Positions 1 to 9,642 are shown, counted from the first letter of the stretch. The stretch is 64,000 nucleotides of DNA from Microbacterium algeriense (GCF_008868005.1 NZ_WAAO01000003.1:558001-622000); one strand, 5' to 3'. Made by a program: numbers and translations. The notes: a model not told the origin generated them from the letters alone.

Positions 1-28
1 GGCAGGTGAGCCTCGGTAGTCTGGACGG

Positions 29-1306
29 GTGAAGATCCTCGTCCTCGGTTCCGGTGCCCGTGAGCACGCGATCATCCTCGCCCTGCGGGCAGAGCAGACG
101 GAGCACGAGATCTTCGTCGCTCCGGGCAACGCCGGCATCGCGCAGGATGCCACCCCCGTCTCGCTCGACCCTCTCGACGGGGCCGCGGTCACCGCCTTCG
201 CGCACGAGCACGCGATCGACCTGGTCGTGATCGGCCCGGAGGCTCCGCTCGTCGCGGGAGTCGCCGATGCCCTGCGTGTGCGCGGTATCCCGGTGTTCGG
301 ACCGGGCAAGGCGGCCGCGCAGCTGGAGGGCTCGAAGTCCTTCGCCAAGCGGGTCATGGATGCCGCCGGGGTTCCGACCGGGCGCGCCGTGCGTGCCGCG
401 ACCACCGCAGAGGTCGACGCCGCCTTCGATCAGCTGGGTGCCCCTTTCGTGGTCAAGGCCGACGGTCTGGCCGCAGGCAAGGGCGTGATCGTCACCTCCG
501 ACCGCGCCGAGGCGCTGGCCCACGCCGAGCAGTACCTTCCCGCGGGTCCGGTGCTGATCGAGGAGTTCCTCTCCGGCCCCGAGGTCTCGCTGTTCTTCCT
601 GAGCGACGGCGACACCGTGCGCGCGCTCAGCCCCGCGCAGGACTTCAAGCGCGCCCTCGACAGCGACGCCGGGCCGAACACCGGCGGCATGGGCGCCTAC
701 TCCCCGCTGCCCTGGCTCGCCGAGCAGTTCGGCAGCGAGCAGGCCTTCGTCGAGGAGGTCACCCGCGACGTCGCTCTTCCCGTGGTGCGCCAGCTCGACG
801 CCGAGGGCACCCCGTTCATCGGACTCCTCTACGCCGGGCTGATCCTGACCCCGGCCGGCGTGCGCGTGATTGAGTTCAACGCCCGCTTCGGCGACCCCGA
901 GACGCAGATCGTCCTCCCCCGACTGGTCACGCCCCTGTCGCAGCTGCTGTTCGCCGCGGCATCAGGCACGCTCGAGGACCAGCCGGACCCGGTGTTCAGC
1001 GACGACGTCGCGATCACGGTCGTGCTGGCGAGCGAAGGCTACCCCGAGTCGCCGCAGACCGGTCGTCCGATCGAGGGCCTGGAGGATGCCGCGTCCGTCG
1101 AGGGCGTCCGCCTCGTCCACGCGGCGACCGCGAGCCCCGATGCCCCGGGCGGATCGCTCATCGCGACGGGCGGCCGCGTGCTGAACGTGGTGGCCGTGGC
1201 CGCGGACTTCCGCACCGCGCGCGACCGCGCCTACGAGGCGATCGGCCGCATCCGCCTCGACGGCTCCCACTACCGCACCGACATCGCCGCCCGCGTCGCC
1301 GAGTAA
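29..1306 (+). CDS. purD: Phosphoribosylamine-glycine ligase PurD
   Basis: Cytosolic ATP-grasp enzyme that joins phosphoribosylamine and glycine to give GAR, the second step of de novo purine synthesis. The 425-aa product has the usual family length. The N-terminal nucleotide-fold motif GSGAREHA is at residues 7-14, the ATP-grasp motif KADGLAAGKGV at about 143-153, and the metal/ATP-site motif FNARFGDPETQ at about 282-292. The start is a GTG at 29, the only start that keeps the conserved KILVLGSGAREH beginning. It lies on the same strand as purC, purS and purQ, but unrelated genes separate them, so they are not one operon. The family assignment is certain. Confidence 0.97.
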   Translation: MKILVLGSGAREHAIILALRAEQTEHEIFVAPGNAGIAQDATPVSLDPLDGAAVTAFAHEHAIDLVVIGPEAPLVAGVADALRVRGIPVFGPGKAAAQLEGSKSFAKRVMDAAGVPTGRAVRAATTAEVDAAFDQLGAPFVVKADGLAAGKGVIVTSDRAEALAHAEQYLPAGPVLIEEFLSGPEVSLFFLSDGDTVRALSPAQDFKRALDSDAGPNTGGMGAYSPLPWLAEQFGSEQAFVEEVTRDVALPVVRQLDAEGTPFIGLLYAGLILTPAGVRVIEFNARFGDPETQIVLPRLVTPLSQLLFAAASGTLEDQPDPVFSDDVAITVVLASEGYPESPQTGRPIEGLEDAASVEGVRLVHAATASPDAPGGSLIATGGRVLNVVAVAADFRTARDRAYEAIGRIRLDGSHYRTDIAARVAE

Positions 1307-1348
1307 CCCGCCCTCCGGCACAGCCGCACCACCGCCGCCGAGCGCGTC

Positions 1349-1531
1349 CGCCGGCAGACCGCTGGCACATCGCCGGCACAACTTCGGAGATCGCAGCCGT
1401 CCGCCGGCAGACCGCTGGCACAACTTCGGAGATCGCAGCCGACACGCCGTCAGACCGAACGGATCGTCGGCGTGTCGCGTCGGATCTCCGAAGTCGTGCG
1501 GCTCCGAAGTTGTGCAGCTCCGAAGTTGTGC
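1349..1531. repeat. Palindromic intergenic repeat cluster (GCACAACTTCGGAG family)
   Basis: This lies between the convergent purD and ABC ATPase genes. The motif CGCCGGCAGACCGCTGGCAC occurs twice as a direct repeat (about 1350 and 1400). GCACAACTTCGGAGATC at 1418-1434 pairs with GATCTCCGAAGTCGTGC at 1483-1499, with an inner arm CGACACGCC (1440-1448) pairing with GGCGTGTCG (1469-1477). Two more copies of CTCCGAAGTTGTGC follow up to 1531. The same arm pair recurs at 18632-18714. It probably acts as a bidirectional terminator or REP-like element; that role is inferred. Confidence 0.8.
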
Positions 1532-1539
1532 GCGCCGGG

Positions 1540-2268
1540 TCAGAGGACCTTGGAGAGGAAGTCCTGCAACCGCTCGTTCTTGGGGGATCCGAAGAGCTCG
1601 GCGGGGGCGGCCTCTTCGACGACGACGCCGCCGTCCATGAAGACGGTCCGATCGGACACCTCACGGGCGAAGCCCATTTCGTGCGTCACGAGCACCATCG
1701 TCATGCCGCCATCGGCCAGGTCGCGGATGACCTGCAGCACCTCGCCGACCATCTCCGGGTCGAGAGCGCTCGTCGCCTCGTCGAACAGCATGATCTCGGG
1801 ATCCATCGCCAGCGCCCTGGCGATCGCCACGCGCTGCTTCTGTCCGCCGGAGAGCGACGCCGGCTTGGCATCGGCCTTCTCCGACAGCCCCACCCGCTCC
1901 AGGAGCGACAGCGCCCGTTCGCGCGCCTGCGCCTTCGACAGCTTCCCGCACTCGACGGGGGCGAGCGTGATGTTCTCCAGCACGGTCATGTGCGGGAACA
2001 GGTTGAAGTGCTGGAACACCATGCCGATGCGCTGGCGGACCTCGTCGAGCTTGACGCTCTTGTCGGTGAGGTCGACGCCGTCGATGATGACGTGTCCGGA
2101 CGTGGGCTCTTCCAGCTTGTTCAGGCACCGCAGGAGGGTCGACTTGCCCGAACCGGACGGGCCGATCACCGCGACGACCTCCCCGTCCGCCACCGCGAGG
2201 TCGATGCCCTTGAGCACCTCGTTGTCGCCGAAGGACTTGTGCAGGTCTCTGACCTCGATCTTGCTCAT
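1540..2268 (-). CDS. Polar amino-acid ABC transporter ATP-binding protein (GlnQ/HisP type)
   Basis: This is the cytoplasmic ATPase that powers uptake by the substrate-binding/permease protein encoded just upstream. The 242-aa product is typical for the family. Walker [10 protein letters not shown] is at residues 36-44, followed by the Q-loop in [12 protein letters not shown], the signature LSGGQKQR, Walker [13 protein letters not shown] and the switch His in LVTHEMG. Its ATG at 2268 overlaps the stop of the upstream gene as ATGA, so the two are translationally coupled. The substrate (Gln, Glu, His, Arg or cystine-like) cannot be fixed from sequence. Confidence 0.95.
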   Translation of the reverse strand: MSKIEVRDLHKSFGDNEVLKGIDLAVADGEVVAVIGPSGSGKSTLLRCLNKLEEPTSGHVIIDGVDLTDKSVKLDEVRQRIGMVFQHFNLFPHMTVLENITLAPVECGKLSKAQARERALSLLERVGLSEKADAKPASLSGGQKQRVAIARALAMDPEIMLFDEATSALDPEMVGEVLQVIRDLADGGMTMVLVTHEMGFAREVSDRTVFMDGGVVVEEAAPAELFGSPKNERLQDFLSKVL

Positions 2269-3749
2269 GCGTTGAACGTCCTCTCCAGGCGATTCGCGAG
2301 CAGCGTCAGCAGCGTGATCACGACGAAGTAGATGATGGCGACGACCGTCAGCACCTGGGCCGACAGGTACGTCGAGGCGATGATCTGGCGCGACACGAAG
2401 GTGAGTTCGGCGAGGCCGATGACGCTGATCAGCGAGGTGTCCTTGAGGGTGATGATGCCCTGGTTCACGAACGACGGCACCATGATGCGGAACGCCTGCG
2501 GGAGCACGACCTTCTGCATGGTCTTCCAGTGGCTCAGGCCCAGTGAGCGCGACGCCTCCGCCTGGCCGGGGTCGACCGCCTGGATACCGCCGCGGATGAT
2601 CTCCGTCATGTACGCACCGGTGTTCAGCGACAGGGTGATCGCACCGGCCACGAACGGGTCGAACTTGAGGTCGGGGATCAGCTGCGGGATCGCGAAGAAC
2701 ACGAAGAAGGCCTGGATCAGGATCGGCGTCCCGCGGAAGACGTAGACGTAGGCGGTCGCGATCCAGCGGAACGGCGCGATCTTGGAGATGCGCCCGAACC
2801 CGAAGATGACGCCGAGGATGAACGCCGCGATCACCGCGACGATCGTGGCGAGGATCGTGAGCCACAGACCCTGCATGAGCGCGGGCCAGTAGGTCACCGC
2901 GACGGAGATGATGTCGGTGGGCTGCGCCTCCTGCGCGTCGTCACCCGACGCGAGGTAGGTGTCCACGATCTCGTCGTACTCGCCGGAGTCCTGCAGGTCG
3001 GCGAGGCCGGCGTTGAACATCTCCAGGAGCTCGGCGTTCTCGCCCTTGTTGACCGCGAAGCCGTACTCGCCGCCGAGCGCGGGCTCGCCGACGAGACGGA
3101 AGCCCGACCCCTGCTGGATGCCGTAGGCGAGCACCGGGAAGTCCTCGAAGTAGCCGACGGCCTGGCCGGCCTTCACGGCGTCGACCATGTCGGTCGTGTC
3201 CTGGTAGGGCGTGACGCGGAAGCCGTACTCGTCGGCGTTCTCCTCGGCGAAGGTCTGCCCCTGCGTTCCCGTCTTGACGGCGACGGTCTTGCCGTCGAGG
3301 TCGTCCAGGGACTCGATGTCGCTGGACTCCAGCACGCCCAGCTGCACGCCGCTCGTGAAGTACGGGTCACTGAAGTCGAAGGTCTGCTGACGAGCGTCGG
3401 TGATCGACATCCCCGCCATCACCGCGTCGACCTGGTTCGACTGCAGCGCCTGCACGGCGGCGTCGAACCCGAGCTGGCGGATCTCGACCTCGAAGCCCTG
3501 ATCCTTCGCGATCGCGCGGAGCAGGTCCATGTCGATGCCGACGAGATCGCCGTCCGCGTTCGTGAACTCGAAGGGTGCGAACGTGGTGTCGGTGCCGATC
3601 ACGTACTTCTCGCCGTCGTCCGCGGCGTTGGCCGGCGCGACCCCGGCGAGCACGGCGCCGACGGCGACGAAGGCCGCGAGCGCGGTCGCACCGACGGTGC
3701 GGGTCAGGCGGCGCAGGCGGCCGGGCGCGGAGGATGGATTTCGGCTCAC
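2265..3749 (-). CDS. Amino-acid ABC transporter, fused substrate-binding protein and permease
   Basis: One 494-aa polypeptide combines two usual subunits. An N-terminal export signal (hydrophobic stretch ending near ANA) is followed by a family 3 solute-binding domain at about residues 45-270, beginning [15 protein letters not shown] HisM/GlnP-type permease domain occupies about 280-490, with the EAA-like loop [21 protein letters not shown]. The start chosen is GTG 3749, preceded by GAGGAG at normal spacing; a longer frame to 3803 adds only unlikely residues. Tethering the receptor to the channel is known in GlnPQ-type systems of Gram-positives. It is coupled by ATGA to the ATPase gene. Substrate unknown. 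Confidence 0.93.
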   Translation of the reverse strand: MSRNPSSAPGRLRRLTRTVGATALAAFVAVGAVLAGVAPANAADDGEKYVIGTDTTFAPFEFTNADGDLVGIDMDLLRAIAKDQGFEVEIRQLGFDAAVQALQSNQVDAVMAGMSITDARQQTFDFSDPYFTSGVQLGVLESSDIESLDDLDGKTVAVKTGTQGQTFAEENADEYGFRVTPYQDTTDMVDAVKAGQAVGYFEDFPVLAYGIQQGSGFRLVGEPALGGEYGFAVNKGENAELLEMFNAGLADLQDSGEYDEIVDTYLASGDDAQEAQPTDIISVAVTYWPALMQGLWLTILATIVAVIAAFILGVIFGFGRISKIAPFRWIATAYVYVFRGTPILIQAFFVFFAIPQLIPDLKFDPFVAGAITLSLNTGAYMTEIIRGGIQAVDPGQAEASRSLGLSHWKTMQKVVLPQAFRIMVPSFVNQGIITLKDTSLISVIGLAELTFVSRQIIASTYLSAQVLTVVAIIYFVVITLLTLLANRLERTFNA

Positions 3750-3884
3750 GTCGAGCTCCTCGTGGTTCGAAAAGGGGCGACCCGGCGGTCGCCGACCATC
3801 CACCCTAACCCTGCGCGGACGGACGACCGGAATTCCGGTGAGGCCCGTGGCCGTGCGGATCCCGGCCTTCCGGAGCCTTCGAGA

Positions 3885-4424
3885 TCAGCTGTCGGCGAGC
3901 TCGATCCAGTACCGACGCACCTGCGGCTGCCCGGGCTCCGGGGCGTCGCTCACATCCTCGAGCACGCCTCCAGCGCCCTCGATCGTGCGGATGGACCCGA
4001 CGTTGTCGTCGTCGCACGTGAGCAGCACACGGTCGTACCCCTCGGCCGCGGCGCGGCGCAGGGCGAGGCGGAGAGCCTCGCGCACGATCCCCTCGCGTCG
4101 GCGGGACGGGATCACGGAATAGCCGATGTGTCCGCCGAACCGGCGCAGAAAGTCGTTGAGCTCGCGACGGAAGGAGAGGAAGCCCACCACCTGATCGTCG
4201 TCGGTGATCCAGAAGTAGTCGCAGGGGACGTGACCATCGGGAAGTTCCGCACCGGGCGTCGCATACAGCTCGGCCCGCGCGACGAACGCCTCGCCCGCAG
4301 CCCGGTCGGGGACGAAGCCCTCCTCCAGACCGCCGCCATCCACATGTCCGCCCTCGAACTCGCCCACGGCGGAGGCCCAGGAGTCGAGGAGGTCGATGGT
4401 CGGTCGGGTGAGTGCGATCGTCAT
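3885..4424 (-). CDS. GNAT-family N-acetyltransferase
   Basis: The 179-aa product is probably a cytosolic acetyl-CoA-dependent N-acetyltransferase. The middle carries the beta4-beta5 region VVGFLSFRRELN and the HIGYSVIPSRRREGIVREAL segment. The latter matches the acetyl-CoA pyrophosphate loop (Q/R-x-x-G-x-G/A), although here it reads RRREGI. The C-terminal VLLTCDDDNVGSIRTIEGAGG matches the late core helix of GNATs. The start is ATG 4424. It lies downstream of the MFS gene on the same strand, separated from it by a strong hairpin. The acceptor substrate is unknown. Confidence 0.85.
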   Translation of the reverse strand: MTIALTRPTIDLLDSWASAVGEFEGGHVDGGGLEEGFVPDRAAGEAFVARAELYATPGAELPDGHVPCDYFWITDDDQVVGFLSFRRELNDFLRRFGGHIGYSVIPSRRREGIVREALRLALRRAAAEGYDRVLLTCDDDNVGSIRTIEGAGGVLEDVSDAPEPGQPQVRRYWIELADS

Positions 4425-4470
4425 CGCCTCAGCAGACCAGATGCCCGGGCCCGTCCGCAAACCGCGACGG

Positions 4471-4533
4471 CGCAGATCCGCACCGAGGTCGCAGCGGATC
4501 CGGAGATTCCCTGCGACCCGGTGCGGATCTGCG
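4471..4533 (-). terminator. Long hairpin between MFS and GNAT genes
   Basis: Arm 4471-4493 (begins CGCAGATCCGCACCG) pairs with 4512-4533 (ends CGGTGCGGATCTGCG) with one bulged base and an 18-nt loop. It starts 17 bp after the MFS stop codon in the direction of transcription. No U-tract follows, so factor-dependent termination or 3' end protection is likely. Confidence 0.65.
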
Positions 4534-4549
4534 ACGTGATGCCGAGCGA

Positions 4550-6130
4550 CTACTCGGCGGACGGCTGCACGGCGCGCGCGTCCGGAGCCGAAGCATCCGC
4601 CCTGTCGTACCGGCCGAGGAACAGCGAGGCGATCAGGGCGACCAGGATCACGCACGCGGGCAGCAGGATCGACTGCGCCATACCGGCCGCGAACCCATCG
4701 GCCACCTGCGGGGGCAGCGAACCTCCGCCGATGCCTGCCGGCGCGTCGGACAGCCCCGGCAGGTTCGCCTCGAGCCGCGACTGCATGAACGCGGCAATGG
4801 AGGCCGAGCCGATGACGGATCCGATCGTCCGTGTCGTGTTGTAGATGCCCGCGCCCGCGCCCGCCTGACGCGGCGGCAGCTTGCGGGTCGCCGTCGTGGC
4901 CAGCGGACCCCACATGCCCGCGTTGCCGATTCCCATCAGCGCGGACGGCAGCAGGAACATCCAGATCTCGGTCTCCATGTTGATCAGGGCCGAGTACCAG
5001 ACCAGCGCACCGGCGACGCAGAGCAGACCCGGGATCAGGATGATGCGCGGGTCGACGCGATCCAGGATCTTTCCGGCGACGGGAGCCAGGACGCCGGACA
5101 GCACGGCCATCGGGATGAGGAGCAGCGCCGCCTGCGTGGGGGTGAGTCCACGGGCCGTCTGCAGGAAGAACATCATCGGCAGCGACATGCTCGTCACCGT
5201 GAAGCCGACCGCGGCGATCGCGACGTTCGCCCCGGAGAAGTTCCGATCACGGAAGAGCTCGAGCGGGACGAGAGGTTCACTGCGGGTCTTCGCCTGCTGG
5301 AAGATGAACAGCCCGAGCACAACGAGACCGACGATGATCAGGCTCCACACGGAGACGGGACCCCAGATCACACCCCAGTCGTACTTCTCGCCCTCCTGCA
5401 GCCCGAACACGATGAGGAACAGGGCCACGGCGCTCAGGATCACGCCCACGACGTCGAAGCGGTGCGGGTGCGTCGCGAGCTTCGGCACCAGGCGCCAGGC
5501 GAGCACGAACGCGACGATGCCGACCGGGATGTTCACGAAGAAGATCCACTCCCAGCCGAAGCCGTCGACGAGCAGTCCGCCGACGAGCGGACCGACCAGG
5601 GTCGCGACACCGGCCGTCGCACCCCAGAGGCCCATCGCAGCGCCCCGACGCTCGGGCGGGAAGGTGCGCGTGATCACGGCCATCGTCTGCGGCGTCATGA
5701 AGGCGGCACCCAGGCCCTGCACGGCGCGGGCGGCGATCAGCATGCCGAGCGAATCGGACAGACCGCACCAGAGCGAGGCGAGCGTGAAGACCGCGAGCCC
5801 GATCAGGTAGATGTTCTTCGGCCCGAAGCGGTCGCCCAGGCGTCCGGTGATCAGCAGCGGCACGGCGTAGGCGAGCAGGTAGGCGCTCGTGACCCACACG
5901 ACGTTGTCGAGGTTGTTGGTGTTCGGGTCGAGCGCCGCCTTGATGGCCGGGTTCGCGACCGAGACGATCGTCGTGTCGACGAGGATCATGAAGAAGCCGA
6001 TGACCAGCGCCCAGAGGGCGGGCCAGGGACTGGTGGGCTTGTGCCCGACGGAGTAGGTGCCGGTCGACGGACCGGAGGTCGAGGGCGCGGACACCGGCGG
6101 GCGGTCTCCGTCGCGAGGGGAATCGGTCAT
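4550..6130 (-). CDS. MFS drug exporter, DHA2 (14-TMS) family
   Basis: Inner-membrane proton-driven multidrug exporter of the EmrB/QacA type. The 526-aa product has about 14 hydrophobic segments. It carries the DHA2 features LDTTIVSVANPAI-like (here VDTTIVSVANPAIKAAL) in TM1 and GRLGDRFGPKN (motif A) between TM2 and TM3. The motif-C-like region of TM5 reads GPLVGGLLVDGFGWEWIFFVNIP. The start is ATG 6130, which overlaps the padR stop as ATGA; a further upstream in-frame ATG at 6193 would lie inside padR. It is co-transcribed with padR, which presumably represses the pair until a toxic ligand binds. Confidence 0.95.
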   Translation of the reverse strand: MTDSPRDGDRPPVSAPSTSGPSTGTYSVGHKPTSPWPALWALVIGFFMILVDTTIVSVANPAIKAALDPNTNNLDNVVWVTSAYLLAYAVPLLITGRLGDRFGPKNIYLIGLAVFTLASLWCGLSDSLGMLIAARAVQGLGAAFMTPQTMAVITRTFPPERRGAAMGLWGATAGVATLVGPLVGGLLVDGFGWEWIFFVNIPVGIVAFVLAWRLVPKLATHPHRFDVVGVILSAVALFLIVFGLQEGEKYDWGVIWGPVSVWSLIIVGLVVLGLFIFQQAKTRSEPLVPLELFRDRNFSGANVAIAAVGFTVTSMSLPMMFFLQTARGLTPTQAALLLIPMAVLSGVLAPVAGKILDRVDPRIILIPGLLCVAGALVWYSALINMETEIWMFLLPSALMGIGNAGMWGPLATTATRKLPPRQAGAGAGIYNTTRTIGSVIGSASIAAFMQSRLEANLPGLSDAPAGIGGGSLPPQVADGFAAGMAQSILLPACVILVALIASLFLGRYDRADASAPDARAVQPSAE

Positions 6131-6753
6131 TGCTGTGCGGCCTTTCGCTGAGCGCGGTAGCGGTCTGAGTTCGGGAATGCCGTGGGACCCCACGGCACGG
6201 CTTGGGCTTCGAGACGGTCGAGAAGGGAGTCGAGCCAGCGGAGCTCGGCGTGCAGGAGGGCCTCCTGCCGCTCGATCTCGACGAGGACCTGCTCCGGCAC
6301 GCTCTTCTCCCGCGCCCCGCGGAGACCGTCACGGTGGCGGGCATGATCCTCGACGAGTGCGCTCCTCCGGGCGCGCAGCAGGTCGACGGTCTCGTCGCGC
6401 TCGAGGTTGTGCGCCTCGGCGAGCGCGATCCGGAAGTCGGCGGGGCGGTCGATGCGCGGCAGTTCGCGTCGCACCCAGGCGACCACGGCGTCGCGTCCTG
6501 CGTCGGCCAACGTGTAGGTCGTGCGTTCGGGTCGGTTGCCCTCGCGATCGATCCCCAGCTCCTCGATCAGTCCGGCCCGATGCAGGCGGGAGACCGTGTG
6601 ATAGAGCGTCCCGTTGGTGATCGTGATCAGCCGATCATCGTGCCGGGCACGCATGAGCCGCACCATCTCGTAAGGGTGCATGTCGCCTTCTCGCAGCAGC
6701 GCGAGAACCATCACTCCCATGGGAGTGAGCCGATCGACGGCATCCTTCTTCAT
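6127..6753 (-). CDS. PadR-family transcriptional regulator
   Basis: A DNA-binding repressor of 208 aa. The winged-helix domain (MGVMVLALLREGDMHPYEMVRLM through TLYHTVSRLHRAGLIEE) is followed by a Vir-type C-terminal helical dimerization domain rich in Arg, Glu and Leu. The start is ATG 6753, preceded by GAGGTGG at good spacing. An ATG at 6774 lies inside a perfect palindrome (6766-6783) and has no ribosome site. It is the first gene of a padR-MFS pair, the common arrangement for autoregulated efflux. Confidence 0.93.
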   Translation of the reverse strand: MKKDAVDRLTPMGVMVLALLREGDMHPYEMVRLMRARHDDRLITITNGTLYHTVSRLHRAGLIEELGIDREGNRPERTTYTLADAGRDAVVAWVRRELPRIDRPADFRIALAEAHNLERDETVDLLRARRSALVEDHARHRDGLRGAREKSVPEQVLVEIERQEALLHAELRWLDSLLDRLEAQAVPWGPTAFPNSDRYRAQRKAAQQ

Positions 6754-6765
6754 GTTCCACCTCAA

Positions 6766-6783
6766 ATAGTCCATGTGGACTAT
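6766..6783 (-). promoter_or_regulatory. Probable PadR operator and promoter -10 region
   Basis: ATAGTCCA-TG-TGGACTAT is a perfect 8-2-8 inverted repeat ending 13 bp before the padR start. It contains TATAGT on the coding strand, a credible -10. PadR proteins often bind such sites over their own promoter, so autoregulation of padR-MFS is inferred. Confidence 0.7.
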
Positions 6784-6821
6784 ACGCTCTTTTCCGACGA
6801 CAGGCCAGACCCCGCAGCGGC

Positions 6822-7174
6822 CTATCCGGCTGCAGCCGCGAGCTGCGCTCCGGTGAGCGGACGGTCCGCAGAGAAGAGGAACTGGACCGACGGATCGGGA
6901 TTGCCCGCGTCCGCGGTCCGATGCACGAGAGCGAGCCCCGCCTTCTCGGCTACTCGGCCGAGGCGCGATTGTGCTCGACGAGATACGCGATCACCGGACG
7001 GGCGGGGTCGACCGCGTGCGCGCGTTCGACCGCGGCCGAGGCGAGCTCGGTGGCGTAGCCGTTGCCGTGATGATCGGCCGACAGCCGGTACCCGAGGTTC
7101 CACACCTCGCCACCCAGCAGCGTGCAACCGCCGTTGCCGATCAGCTCGCCCGACGGCGCGGGGGCGACGGACAT
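6822..7174 (-). pseudogene. Broken GNAT acetyltransferase
   Basis: The minus strand reads GELIGNGGCTLLGG, then NLGYRLSADHHGNGYATEL (the acetyl-CoA loop of RimJ/RimL-type GNATs), up to EHNRASAE and a stop at 6950. The expected continuation [12 protein letters not shown] resumes in another frame to a stop at 6822. Inserting one C near 6953 would restore NRASARVAEKAGL, so a single-base deletion is likely. About 70 N-terminal residues of a normal GNAT are also missing, because the region runs into the purC start. It is a doubly damaged relic, unless the base is a sequencing error. Confidence 0.75.
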
Positions 7175-7214
7175 CTCGGCGGGCGCGACCGCCCGGAACC
7201 GGGATAATGGGCGG

Positions 7215-8093
7215 GTGAGCACTCCTTCCGAAGGCACGGCACAGAGCATCCCCGGGTGGCGACACCTCTACTCCGGCAAGGTCCGCGACCTGTACGCCTC
7301 GGAGGATCCCGCAGACACGCGCATCCTCGTCGTGGCGTCCGACCGCGTGAGCGCCTTCGACTTCGTGCTCGAGCCCGGCATCACCGACAAGGGGGCGCTG
7401 CTCACGCGGCTCAGCCGCTGGTGGTTCACGCAGCTCTCCGACTTCCCGAACCACGTCGCCGAGGGGGAGCTGCCCGACGTCGTCGCCGACCGCGCCATGC
7501 TCGCGCAGTCGCTGGAGATGCTGCCGATCGAGTGCGTCGTGCGCGGCTACATCACCGGCTCCGGATGGGTCGAGTACCAGGAGAGCGGGACGGTGTGCGG
7601 AATCCCGCTGCCCGCCGGACTGAACAACGGCGACCGGCTGCCCGAGCCCCTGTTCACCCCGGCCTACAAGGCGCCGATGGGCGAGCACGACGAGAACATC
7701 ACGTTCGACCGTGTCGTCGAGCTCGTCGGCGCCGAGCGCGCGGCCGAGCTGCGCGACGCCTCCCTCGCGATCTACGCCAAGGCCGCAGCCATCGCCGAGG
7801 AGAAGGGCCTGATCCTCGCCGACACCAAGTTCGAGTTCGGCACGGACGCCGACGGAACCCTGCGCCTGGCCGACGAGGTGCTCACGAGCGATTCGTCCCG
7901 CTACTGGGATGCCGAGGCCTGGCGCACCGGCACGACTCCCGGCGAGCGGATGGCGAGCTTCGACAAGCAGATCGTGCGCGACTGGCTCGCCGCCAACTGG
8001 GACAAGCAGGGCGAGCCGCCGCTGCTCCCGGACGACGTGGTCGAGCGCACCGCCGACCGCTACCGCGAGCTGATCGAGCGCCTCGGCGCCTGA
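7215..8093 (+). CDS. purC: SAICAR synthase PurC
   Basis: Phosphoribosylaminoimidazole-succinocarboxamide synthase, an ATP-dependent ligase adding aspartate to CAIR in purine synthesis. The 292-aa product matches the family. It contains HLYSGKVRDLY, ILVVASDRVSAFDFVL, ECVVRGYITGSGWVEY and the phosphate-binding LADTKFEFG. The start is GTG 7215, just ahead of the conserved N-terminus; an upstream in-frame ATG at 7122 would add unrelated residues over the GNAT relic. Confidence 0.96.
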   Translation: MSTPSEGTAQSIPGWRHLYSGKVRDLYASEDPADTRILVVASDRVSAFDFVLEPGITDKGALLTRLSRWWFTQLSDFPNHVAEGELPDVVADRAMLAQSLEMLPIECVVRGYITGSGWVEYQESGTVCGIPLPAGLNNGDRLPEPLFTPAYKAPMGEHDENITFDRVVELVGAERAAELRDASLAIYAKAAAIAEEKGLILADTKFEFGTDADGTLRLADEVLTSDSSRYWDAEAWRTGTTPGERMASFDKQIVRDWLAANWDKQGEPPLLPDDVVERTADRYRELIERLGA

Positions 8094-8286
8094 CACCCGT
8101 CAGCGCCGACCAGACCGACTTCCTCGACGAGACGCACGTCGGCATGGACGAAGTCCCGGCCCTCCTCCAACGCGGCGAGGCGCCGCCGAACGGCATCTTC
8201 CACCGCGCCGATCGTTCAGTGAAAACTCAGGAATCGATAGTGTTGCTCCGGCACTCCTGCCATCCCCCGAACCCTGAGGAGCCCGC

Positions 8287-9642
8287 ATGGCCCTGTGGAA
8301 GCTGCACGGAAACGGCCGCACGGTCGAACCCGGCGCCGTCGTCGCCCCCGAAGAGCGTCTGAGCTGGCCCGCGACGATCGCGATCGGCGCTCAGCACGTC
8401 GTCGCGATGTTCGGCGCCACGTTCCTCGTGCCGACCCTGACGGGCTTCCCCGTCTCGACGACACTGCTGTTCAGCGGTCTCGGCACGCTGATCTTCCTGC
8501 TCATCACGAAGAACCAGCTCCCCAGCTACCTGGGCTCGTCGTTCGCCTTCATCGCCCCCATCACGGCGGCCGTGGCCGCGGGCGGCACCGGCTCCGCACT
8601 GGCGGGCGTCGTCGCGGTCGGCCTGCTCCTCGTGGTCGTGGGACTCGTCGTGCAGTTCGCCGGGCTGCGCTGGGTGGACGCGCTGATGCCTCCCGTGGTC
8701 GCGGGAGCGATCGTCGCCCTCATCGGGTTCAACCTGGCCCCGACCGCGTGGAGCAACTTCGCCCTCGACCCGATCACCGCGACGATCACCCTCGTCGCGA
8801 TCATCCTCTTCGCCGTCCTCTTCCGAGGCTTCCTCGGGCGCATCTCGATCTTCCTCGGCGTCGCGGTCGGCTTCATCTACGCGGCCTTCGCCGGTTCGTT
8901 CGACGTTCCCAATGAACTCCGCGGGGGCAAGACGCCGGCCGAGCTGATCTCCGACGCCCCGTGGATCGGGCTGCCGCACTTCCAGTTCCCGGACTTCGTC
9001 GAGCCGAACACCTGGTCGACCATCGCGATGTTCCTGCCGGTCGTGCTGGTGCTGATCGCGGAGAACGTGGGGCACGTGCGCGGCGTCGCGACCATGACCG
9101 AGGATCCCTCGATCAACAAGCACACCGGACGGGCGCTGATCGCCGACGGCGTCGCCACGACCGTCGCCGGTGGCTTCGGCGGGTCCGGCACCACGACCTA
9201 CGGCGAGAACATCGGCGTCATGGCGGCGACCCGCGTCTACTCGACAGCCGTGTACTGGGTCGCCGGACTGTTCGCGATCCTGCTGGCGTTCTCGCCCAAG
9301 GTCGGCGAAGTGTTCAACTCGATCCCGGCGGGCGTGCTCGGCGGTGCCACCACGGCGCTGTACGGTCTCATCGGCATCATCGGCATCAAGATCTGGGTCG
9401 ACAGCCGCGTGGACTTCTCCCGCCCAGTGAACCAGTACACCGCCGCGGTCTCGCTCGTGATCGGCATCGCCGGGTTCTCGATGCAGCTGGGCGACTTCGC
9501 CTTCGGCGGCATCGTGCTCGGCACGGTCGCGGCCCTTCTCATCTATCACCTGGGCAACCTGATCGCCCGCGCCCGCAAGACCGGCGCCGACGACCCGCGT
9601 CCCCTCGAGCCCGTCGGCCCCCTCGGCGGCGACCCCGAGTAG
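8287..9642 (+). CDS. NCS2-family nucleobase permease (UraA/PyrP type)
   Basis: Membrane proton-coupled importer of uracil or xanthine-like bases. The 451-aa product has about 14 hydrophobic helices with the NCS2 inverted fold. It has the N-terminal QHVVAMFGATFLVP motif of TM1, the substrate-site AENVGHVRGVATMT segment in TM8 and GGFGGSGTTTYGENIG in TM10, where Glu and Gly residues contact the base. The start is ATG 8287 after GAGGAG at close range. The uracil-type TM1 motif favours uracil over xanthine. It lies downstream of purC but 190 bp away, so it probably has its own promoter. Confidence 0.92.
   Translation: MALWKLHGNGRTVEPGAVVAPEERLSWPATIAIGAQHVVAMFGATFLVPTLTGFPVSTTLLFSGLGTLIFLLITKNQLPSYLGSSFAFIAPITAAVAAGGTGSALAGVVAVGLLLVVVGLVVQFAGLRWVDALMPPVVAGAIVALIGFNLAPTAWSNFALDPITATITLVAIILFAVLFRGFLGRISIFLGVAVGFIYAAFAGSFDVPNELRGGKTPAELISDAPWIGLPHFQFPDFVEPNTWSTIAMFLPVVLVLIAENVGHVRGVATMTEDPSINKHTGRALIADGVATTVAGGFGGSGTTTYGENIGVMAATRVYSTAVYWVAGLFAILLAFSPKVGEVFNSIPAGVLGGATTALYGLIGIIGIKIWVDSRVDFSRPVNQYTAAVSLVIGIAGFSMQLGDFAFGGIVLGTVAALLIYHLGNLIARARKTGADDPRPLEPVGPLGGDPE

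Noticed and set aside
4412..6151. 579-codon open frame opposite the MFS gene
   Set aside because: Composition (Arg, Gly, Asp, His rich) and full overlap with a clear transporter mark it as a shadow frame.
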